A stretch of 64,000 bases of DNA from positions 124,001 through 188,000 of the forward strand of contig CATKHK010000026.1 in NCBI GenBank assembly GCA_949751835.1, in the 5' to 3' direction. Source of the stretch: Blepharisma japonicum (taxonomy: Eukaryota > Ciliophora > Heterotrichea > Heterotrichida > Blepharismidae). Within the stretch, counting starts at the first letter, position 1, and every line of letters starts with the position of its first letter. The notes under the pieces were generated by a model. The model did not search any database, was not told where the DNA came from, and saw only the letters and a list, made by a program, of their open reading frames with translations. The translations under genes and the position numbers were made by a program. Positions 57,012 to 64,000 of the stretch are shown here, piece by piece.

Positions 57012-58200
57012 ATTCGTTACTTATATAGCTAGCAAAAAATGATATGCGTTATTTAATACGTTTATGTGCTAACTGATTTTTTTAAGAGCTGCTATTGTAT
57101 TTACATTTTCATGGACATAAAATGATATGATTATTCATAGAATTGGCTAAGTGATGATTTTTATATATTTCTATTGAAAGATTGCTAAGCTTTATTTATT
57201 ACTCTATAAATTTTGATAAAGGTATCTTTAGGCATAGAAGAGTAATTGGAATGATTTTAAATAAGAAATTAAACAATTGAAACTTAAAGCTAATTAATTC
57301 AGATATAATTTAGGAAATCTAATGAACAATTTTAAAATATTTTACTGTATTGCTCATTATTCTGAATTAGCTTCAATAGTTAGCACTGGCTAAAATTCTA
57401 AAATAAGTCGAATTTTAAAAACAAATTATATCATTAATTTTAGTAAATTTAAATTTTGAGTTTTAGCAAAATGAATAAATAGTATTGAAGATCATATAAG
57501 TTGTCTATTCAATACAAGGCAAAAAGGAAGTTTGAATTAAAATATAGCAAAAGCCATGGAAAAAGACTATTCTACTATTTGAATCAAAATTTTTCATTTG
57601 AATCTTTAGCCTAGATTTAGGGCCAAGCAAAAAAACATTGTACTTTATTTAGCAGACATTTTTTACAGAAAATTTATTTCGAATTTCTAAGAGTGAGAAA
57701 AAAAATCAATAGAGTAATAGCACACATATTAAAGAAAAAAAAAGTGCTATTTGAAGGAAAAACACTCAATGGTTCAAAACTAGCAAAAAAGAATATAAAA
57801 AATAATAAAATGCTTAAAATAGCATATAATGCACACAAAGCCAATATTTATCAAATTTTGTATAAAAAACTTTCTTTACATTACATTCTGAAAAATTTTG
57901 TTGGAATAAAACCTATTCTTATCTCTAAAATAGTGCAGATTATTATAAAAAAGCTCAAATAATAATCATAAATCTCTAAATTTTATTGCTATTTCAGAAG
58001 AAGATTTTATCCTCAAAAATATTCTAAAAATCTTCACGCTTACTTAGTAGACAACTCCAAGTTCGAGATGCCAGAATCAATGAAGAAATTCTAAATAATC
58101 TAGAAAGACTTACTCCCTTATCCGTATCAAGGTATTATATCATCTATTTAATAAGCTATTTTTAATTACTGTTCTTAAAACACGAAAATTAATCATATAT
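57012..58200. other. Long gap with an unexplained open frame
   Basis: 1.2 kb, AT-rich. A plus-strand frame stays open for 113 codons (57621-57962), Lys/Ile-rich, without ATG in its first half. A second open stretch at about 58038-58160 (RLLSRQLQVRDARINEEIL) looks coding but has a stop before it and no donor site. These may be a decayed gene or chance. Confidence 0.4.
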
Positions 58201-59163
58201 ATGGAAGAAATCAATTATATCGTCACTCTGAAATACCCAGGAAAGCTTATTATTGTACACCTTGATAGTCTAGAAGTTCGGGTTGAACGCTCTCCCTGCC
58301 CATCAACCAGCTTTTATACCCCTGTCAGCTATCGGCACATTTTCTTTGCATGAAAAAACAAAGCAATTTTATATGATCATTTAAAAGCCAAAATTGAAAT
58401 TGAATACCCTCCTCTTCCCAAAACTCTTCCATCTATGATGCCAATATGCTATGAGGATAAAATTTGGGTTTTTTCAGGAGAAGACACAGCATATGTAATT
58501 AACATGAAAACTCCTGCAAGCTGAGAAGTGGAAAGTGCTGGCTTCCGAACTATTTCTAAGAATTATTGCTTCCTTAAGCCTAATTCTTTAGCTGTCATCA
58601 AAACTTCACTTCTTTCTGACACTTTTGGATGCCGCTTTGGAGGATTACAGAAAGATGTGAATTTAACTGTGCTTAAATTAGATGAGTTAACCCATACGCA
58701 GCATAACATTTCTCTGCCTTTTCTAGGGCCATTTGGATGCGTGTCAGTAAAAGATGGGACTATAATGATCTTTGGAGGGTATGACGTAATTGAAGACTCA
58801 AGTTTTAAACTGCTCTCAGAAAACTTGAAGATTGTACTCCTTAATTATGAAAGAAATACCTATAAACAAGTAGGTAGTTTGCCATATAAACTAGACGAAC
58901 CATGCATCTTTCAACCTCCTCTGCTGTACAAAAATTTTGTGTATTCGATATCAAGTTGGCAATTAGTGAGAATTGAGTTATCCACAAATGAGGCAAACAT
59001 TTTTTCTCTTAGAGAGCTCTCAAAAAAAGTAGCTTTTAACTTTTTGTGGATCTATAAGCAATGCATACTAGGTAAGGCCAAAGGATCGCTGATGCTTGAC
59101 AAGCTCCCCCTCTCAATAATCAGAGCAATAGTAACTGACTATTACCTTCCTATTTTAACCTAA
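58201..59163 (+). CDS. Kelch-like beta-propeller protein
   Basis: 320 residues, two TGA-Trp codons (about 58352 and 58522), TAA stop. Repeating strands with Gly and aromatic residues: MMPICYEDKIWVFSG, DTFGCRFGG, SVKDGTIMIFGGYD, PPLLYKNFVYSISSWQ. This is the pattern of four to five Kelch blades, with MIFGGYD the clearest. It probably acts as a scaffold or adaptor. The other Kelch-like gene here (37157-38169) has a different N-terminus. The start MEEINYIVTL is the first ATG. Confidence 0.7.
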
Positions 59164-59212
59164 TTTTGATACAAATACTTTAAAACTAGTTTAATGATAA
59201 ATATTCCATTAT

Positions 59213-59917
59213 TTATGGCGCTAATTGGTTGGGCATTCTAGATTTTACCTGGATGCCTTCAATTACCAAAGGTGTGATATCACTTCTGCCATCAGCTAAA
59301 ATCAGCATGATTACCTTTTTCCCTGGATAACGGCTTGAGACCTCAGTAAAGCTGACGCGCTTGAATTTTATGCTTTTTGGACTCTCCAAGACTTTAGTTC
59401 TCGCGTTAACCAGAATGGCTTCTCCCTTTGTAGAGAACAGTATTTCCTTTGGCGGCTGCTCATAGGTGTAAACCCTGATTTTCAAAGCAACCTTTCCAAG
59501 CTCACTGCTATTCTGGCTTGAAATTTTTAATTTCAATGAAAACGGCTTGTTCTTATAAAGAACTTGACCTATGGCCGAGGATAATTTTATTGAAAAAGGA
59601 GATTCGGGTGCTGAAATAAAACTAGACCTCAGGGTTTTGACGATTTCTATGTCAGTTTTTGATTCGTCTTGAAGGGTTGAGCCGTGGGGGTTTGCGTTTT
59701 GAAGTTGGGTCATAGTTTCGTCTAAGTCTTCATTGATCTTTTTCCCTTGCTCAAGTATCACTTTTAAGTACTTTTCCAACTGTATTAAATACGACTCAAA
59801 AGTTTTTTCACAAGCTTCATCATTTGTGATAAGCATAGGATGCAGTGGAAGTGAGCTAATTTGCATTACCATCGAATGCTCGGTATGTGAGTTGTGAAGA
59901 TGTCCATTGATTTCCAT
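59213..59917 (-). CDS. Unknown protein, helical N-terminus and beta-rich C-terminus
   Basis: 234 residues, no intron, TAA at 59213-59215. Residues 30-85 are a helix or coiled coil (EKYLKVILEQGKKINEDL). Residues 105-230 look like a beta-sandwich: SPFSIKLSSAIGQVLYKN, VALKIRVYTYEQPP, FTEVSSRYPGKKVIMLIL, ITPLVIEGIQVKSR. The last strand with conserved-looking Pro, Ile and Arg recalls immunoglobulin-like DNA-binding or trafficking domains, but I cannot name one. It ends 49 bp from the convergent Kelch-like gene. Confidence 0.65.
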   Translation of the reverse strand: MEINGHLHNSHTEHSMVMQISSLPLHPMLITNDEACEKTFESYLIQLEKYLKVILEQGKKINEDLDETMTQLQNANPHGSTLQDESKTDIEIVKTLRSSFISAPESPFSIKLSSAIGQVLYKNKPFSLKLKISSQNSSELGKVALKIRVYTYEQPPKEILFSTKGEAILVNARTKVLESPKSIKFKRVSFTEVSSRYPGKKVIMLILADGRSDITPLVIEGIQVKSRMPNQLAP

Positions 59918-61339
59918 TAATTTTTATATAATGGTAATTGTTTTAACTTATGATATGAATAAATATCGGTACGAATATGGCACAGCACTTTGAGACTATA
60001 TGCTATATTCCAAAGGAAATAATAAAAAGCGAAAGGGTCCTAAATATGTATTTTAATTCTTTTTTATTATTCATATTTATCATAAAAGCTTAAATATTAG
60101 TTAGGTTATCAGAAATATTGAAGTGAAAACTATTAATTTTTAATAAAAAATTATTCGGAAAAATCATGCCTAAGCTTGCTTGTTGAAAGCTCCATATCTA
60201 TTTGGATATTAAATTTAGATATAAGATGGCACTGGATATTTTTAGTTGTTTCTGTTCTATTATTCCGAAATTCTGGTCTGAGCTGTGATTGTAAAAATGT
60301 ATGATTTTCCTTTGATAAAAAGAATAAAAATGCTTTTTGAAGTTTTATAGACTCCTTAATGAATTATATAATATCAGTGGTAATTATTCTTTTTAGATAA
60401 TTAGAATCTTATATTTTATTGGTTCTCAAAATCTAAATCAAACATAAAAATTAGTTTTTGTTATCGCTAGTCAAAATACCACGACCTAGGAATAAGGGTG
60501 ATTTAACAGGACACCTTAGTAATGACGAATCTTGTTATTTGCATTATGATAATATGTGAATATTTATGTCAGATAACATCAATTCAATAGGCCAAAATGC
60601 GAGAGCCAAACTGAAAAAACTGAAAAAAACGCTTTTCAATAAATTAAGATTAAAATTTTTAAGAGGGCATTATTAAGTTAATATATTAAACAATAAATAA
60701 TTTAAATTAGGAATTATTATGTTACTTCAATTTTGTACTAAAGCTTCTATTAAATATTTAGTAATTAAAAAAGAAAATCTACAATTGTCTCTATGCTCAG
60801 TAATTGCTTGAAAATATTTTAACTACACCTTAAGAGATGTCACTCTTTATTTTGATATAAAATCTTACCCATCAGACTAAAATATAATTAAATTATTTTA
60901 AAGACTAAATAAGTCAATTCAAAATACCATTTTTTCATCTAAACATTAACAGCTGATTTTGCACTTTTTTCTAGAATCTTAAGTAAAATGTCTATGTCAT
61001 ACTGAATTTGTATCTGTAAAATCTTTTCAGAGAATTTGATTTCATCAATGTTTAAATAGATACTTCTGAGATGAAATATAAAATTTATTCCTTATTTAAA
61101 AGCAAATTCAAATTAAAACCTTAATATTTCCTATTTGATATAGTTTTTGTCTGCTTATTTTGAGCCAGTATACTTAATCTCTAAATGAAGATATCTTTAT
61201 TTTATTAATTTCTATATATCAACCAATTAAGCTAAGCTTGGCTACCCTCCGATAATAATAATTATAAATCCTTAATTCTTAGTCCATATTTTGGAAGTTA
61301 ATTAATTCAATATTTGAAGCAAAAATCTGCATTATAAAA
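59918..61339. other. Longest gene-free stretch, only tiny frames
   Basis: 1.4 kb, AT-rich. Two small ATG frames on the plus strand: 59955-60056 (33 codons, contains TGA-Trp) and 60566-60676 (36 codons, MSDNINSIGQNARAKLKK, Lys/Leu-rich). A patch at 60475-60545 is less AT-rich than its surroundings and has short self-complementary pieces. None is supported well enough to call. Confidence 0.4.
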
Positions 61340-62383
61340 ATGAAAGAAGCAAGCTTAAATAAGCTTCGTCAAGAAATTCTTGAAATGCAAAAAGAAAATG
61401 AAAACCTCCGAAAGATAGCCTACATTAATGCTATAGAAGAGCTTGAGCAAGCAAAAACAGAAAATAAGCGTCTTCGATATGAGCTTCAGCTACTTTCAAG
61501 TCCATCAAAGAAGAAAGTAACTATTAAGCCCCTAGCTGATCTTGATCCTATCGAAGAAAACGAAGGCAGAGTATATGCTGCGTCTTCGTTAGCCTCACCA
61601 ATAGCAAAATCGAAGTCTATAAGAAACGTACCTGGATTAGAAAGAAGCAGCTCAGGGTATAAGCTAGAACTCCCTCCAATAAATCCCAAAGCTGCCAGTA
61701 AAAAGGCTTATTATTTATCTCAGCCAGCTTTATCTCCTATAATGAGAGAAATGCTAATCCAAGAAAACAAACAAGTATTCAAGCCAAAACCAGCCATTAA
61801 ATATAACTCCACATCTAATGAAGAAGCTGAAGTTGCAAGATTAGCCAAAAAACGAAGAGAAACCTTTCAGAAACTTGCAGCTAAAAAATATCACTTAACC
61901 GACCGGCATTATACCAAGCTTGAAGAACACCTAAGACTCATAGAAGAAGACAATTTTGACAGAAATGGGATTCCTAATGAAAATTTTGGGAATTTCCGAG
62001 AAGAAAATATTTATGTTGTGGATAAAGACTCATCAGTAGAGACTGTAAAGCCAAGTATAGTTATTAACAAGAAGGAAATACTCGAAAATGATGAGCCAAT
62101 TAAGGCAGACGAAAAAAAGAAAACGATAAAGAGAATCCCAATTGAAGAAATAGACTCGACAAAGGCAGGGATTGATACGAGAGAGTATGAAGAACGAATG
62201 AAAAAAGATGAAAAAGCGCTTCAGGAAGCAAAAGAACTTATTAAATCTATTGAAGCGAGGCAGAAGCAGCAGCTTCAAGTTATGGAGGAGGAGAAAAAAA
62301 GAAAACAAGAAGCAGATAAAACTCCGAAAATTACTGCGCCAAGCGAGAGAAGGAAGAAAACACATAAAATTGTTTGCTCTTAA
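61340..62383 (+). CDS. Coiled-coil protein with charged tail, unknown
   Basis: 347 residues, no intron, TAA stop. An N-terminal coiled coil (residues 1-55: LNKLRQEILEMQKENENL, AIEELEQAKTENKRLRYEL), a middle disordered region with basic and Ser/Pro patches (SSPSKKKVTIKP, KSIRNVPGLERSSSGYK), then a long Lys/Glu helix to the end (DEKALQEAKELIKSIEARQ). Typical of cytoskeletal linkers; no family recognised. Confidence 0.7.
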   Translation: MKEASLNKLRQEILEMQKENENLRKIAYINAIEELEQAKTENKRLRYELQLLSSPSKKKVTIKPLADLDPIEENEGRVYAASSLASPIAKSKSIRNVPGLERSSSGYKLELPPINPKAASKKAYYLSQPALSPIMREMLIQENKQVFKPKPAIKYNSTSNEEAEVARLAKKRRETFQKLAAKKYHLTDRHYTKLEEHLRLIEEDNFDRNGIPNENFGNFREENIYVVDKDSSVETVKPSIVINKKEILENDEPIKADEKKKTIKRIPIEEIDSTKAGIDTREYEERMKKDEKALQEAKELIKSIEARQKQQLQVMEEEKKRKQEADKTPKITAPSERRKKTHKIVCS

Positions 62384-62502
62384 GTGTAGCAATTTAATTT
62401 CGCATATATTATAATTAACAGCATTCCGTTAATTCTATTTACTGCTAATCTGCAATGATTTAAGCTATTTACTTACAAATATACAAAACTCTCGCAGGCG
62501 TA

Positions 62503-63111
62503 CTAAAAATCTGCATTGCAATTTGGACATTTAGGAGACTGTGACGCCATTACTCATTCGTCAATGCATAAGCCATGAAACACATGTGAGCAGCTTATTG
62601 CTCTTACAAGATCAAATTCCTTTAATTCTACTAAACAAATAGTGCAAATCGGTTCGCCTTTATGCTTAACTCTTGATGAAAAATATTTCATGGGATATTT
62701 TTCTTCAATCCAATGACATCCTATAAGCTTCCTAGCAGAATGCTGAACTAAAAAGCTCGACTCATTAGGCAGAGAAGCCGTAACGACTTCAAAATTGTGC
62801 TCAACTTTATTTTTTTTACATACATAATAGAAAACGCAGCCAAACCTGCATAAAGATTACCAAAACGCCCCAAAAGAAATCCCCATTATGACACTTGTAA
62901 GCAGAACTGTGCTTGTTGTGTTATCCGAAGAAGATGAGGAGCTTGATTGTTTTCTGTGCAAACAATCATTATAGTCTGAAATATCACAACAAGTGTTGTT
63001 TAATATTGAATCACAATCCGTGCTGTTTGTATAATTAATTGGGCAAGAACAATTTTGCGAATGGGAGTATTGCATTAATGTAAAGAATGCAATCAAATGG
63101 AGCTGATTCAT
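62503..63111 (-). CDS. Signal-peptide, single-TM RING-H2 protein
   Basis: Spliced product 197 residues with one intron (62846-62860). It starts with a signal peptide (MNQLHLIAFFTLMQYSHS), then a short Cys-rich luminal part (NCSCPINYTNSTDCD, NNTCCDISDYNDC) and a Ser run. One membrane segment follows (VLLTSVIMGISFGAFWFG), split by the intron. The cytosolic part ends in a full RING-H2: CTICLVEL, CSHVFHGLCIDEW (Trp by TGA) and CPNCNADF. It matches the layout of Golgi/endosomal transmembrane E3 ligases such as the RNF13 or GOLIATH group, with a much shorter luminal domain. TAG stop at 62503. Confidence 0.85.
62846..62860 (-). other. 15-nt intron, RING-H2 gene
   Basis: Reads gtaatctttatgcag with an in-frame TAA; lies inside the TM segment and joins it to the RING exon. 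Confidence 0.9.
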
Positions 63112-63322
63112 TTTATAATGAAATGCGTTTTACTTTAATTTAATTATAAAAATTTATAGTGGTGCCTATTCAACCAGCTTTTATGTCATTTAACTTTATT
63201 TTTAAGGAATATGAGTAATATTTAAGTGTTAGAAGTAGAAATAAAATATCTATAGAGAAGCATTATATTTTATATAAATCATTCACACAATTCTTAGCTA
63301 AAGGGATAACGGAGTCTAATAA

Positions 63323-63484
63323 ATGGTGCATAAAACAATTATTGTGTTAATTTCATCAGCACTTTTTGTTGTAAACTTAGATCATTTTCTCTTAAGAAAA
63401 CAACTAAAAGAAATGATTAGAAGATTTAATCTGATCATAAATATTGGCATAAAAGGCAAAGCTCAAATAGAATGAATTCACTAA
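63323..63484 (+). CDS. Small reading frame with hydrophobic start, uncertain
   Basis: 53 codons, ATG at 63323, TAA at 63482; TGA-Trp at codon 51. Hydrophobic N-terminal stretch (TIIVLISSALFVVNL) followed by a basic helix (LRKQLKEMIRRF). It could be a signal-anchor micropeptide or chance. The surrounding 0.9 kb (63112-64000) is otherwise empty, AT-rich DNA. Confidence 0.3.
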
Positions 63485-64000
63485 AATATAATTATACTTC
63501 TTGAGACTATTTCTTTTGAGGAGAGTATGAAATGGCCGCCAAAATTTCAAAAATCAGATAGTTAACCTTAGGTATGATCCTTTCCAATAAAGTTTAAATC
63601 AAAATTAAATAATAGCTTTATAATTAGCATAAAATTATAACGCATGATTTTAATGCTTTTAATATAAAAGAGAATGTTTTTGCATATTTCAATTTGCTAG
63701 CATTATCATATTTCGTTTTATTTTATATTCTATTATTATCAGTGAACTTCATAAACTCCTGCTTTATATAATCATTTCTTAATAAAATTTTTAAACGGAT
63801 GAAATGTATTTTTGCTTAGATATATTTTATTGGTTTGCTTAGCCATGCATAATTATTTATATCAAAACAGTGCTATTTTAGTATAGCTAAACTTATTGTT
63901 ACTTATCTATACAAATCCTCATTATTATTACAGATAACTTATTTCTTTATAAAATAATATCAGTCTAATGTCAGTAAAACTTGAACACTTAACAATTCAG

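Overview
This window looks like macronuclear-type DNA of a heterotrich ciliate, most probably Blepharisma or a close relative. Three features of the sequence support this. First, TGA falls in frame at conserved tryptophans in many genes (MAP kinase, SNF1-type kinases, DHHC transferase, MFS transporter, Myb protein), while TAA and TAG are the only stops. Second, I can place 17 spliceosomal introns; 15 are exactly 15 nt and two are 16 nt, and each removal restores a recognisable protein or a clean reading frame. Third, the DNA is AT-rich with short intergenic gaps. Naming the genus is inference; the code and the introns are read directly.

Layout. 1-5.2 kb: a partial RING gene, an SNF1/AMPK-type kinase, an ankyrin protein, a DHHC palmitoyltransferase and a multi-pass RING-H2 protein. 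5.4-9.2 kb: a two-TM Cys-rich protein, an ataxin-10-like helical protein and a proline/serine-rich protein of unknown role. 9.9-19.4 kb: a TDY-type MAP kinase, a zinc-finger-like protein, two large coiled-coil proteins and a small MGSSPSC-start gene. 20-28.5 kb: a perilipin-like EF-hand protein, a CEP19-like protein, a PP2C phosphatase, a kinesin-9-like motor, a START protein, a second SNF1-type kinase whose start codon is made by splicing, and a chagasin-type protease inhibitor split by a 257-bp segment. 28.9-35.5 kb: a WD40-ion-channel fusion, TMEM231, an STPG-repeat protein and a small membrane protein. 35.6-41.7 kb: a divergent kinase, a Kelch-like gene with a TA-tract frameshift, an aldo-keto reductase, and a tandem duplication that left a decayed copy of a ubiquitin-like/Cys-rich gene. 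41.8-47.7 kb: one 1970-residue secreted-type beta-helix membrane protein. 48.3-64 kb: MFS transporter, two-RRM protein, small membrane protein, SLC25 carrier, second MAP kinase, several small genes, three-repeat Myb, Kelch-like protein, unknown beta-rich protein, coiled-coil protein and a signal-peptide RING-H2 protein.

Functional themes are signalling kinases and phosphatase, cilium and basal-body proteins (CEP19, TMEM231, STPG, kinesin-9, coiled coils) and membrane-anchored RING ligases. Nothing suggests operons: genes face all ways, with convergent gaps as short as about 46-50 bp. I saw no rRNA, tRNA, CRISPR array, transposon or viral remnant. The items most worth a second look are the split chagasin gene, the spliced start codon, the tandem duplication and several small genes that can be seen only with the right code and introns.
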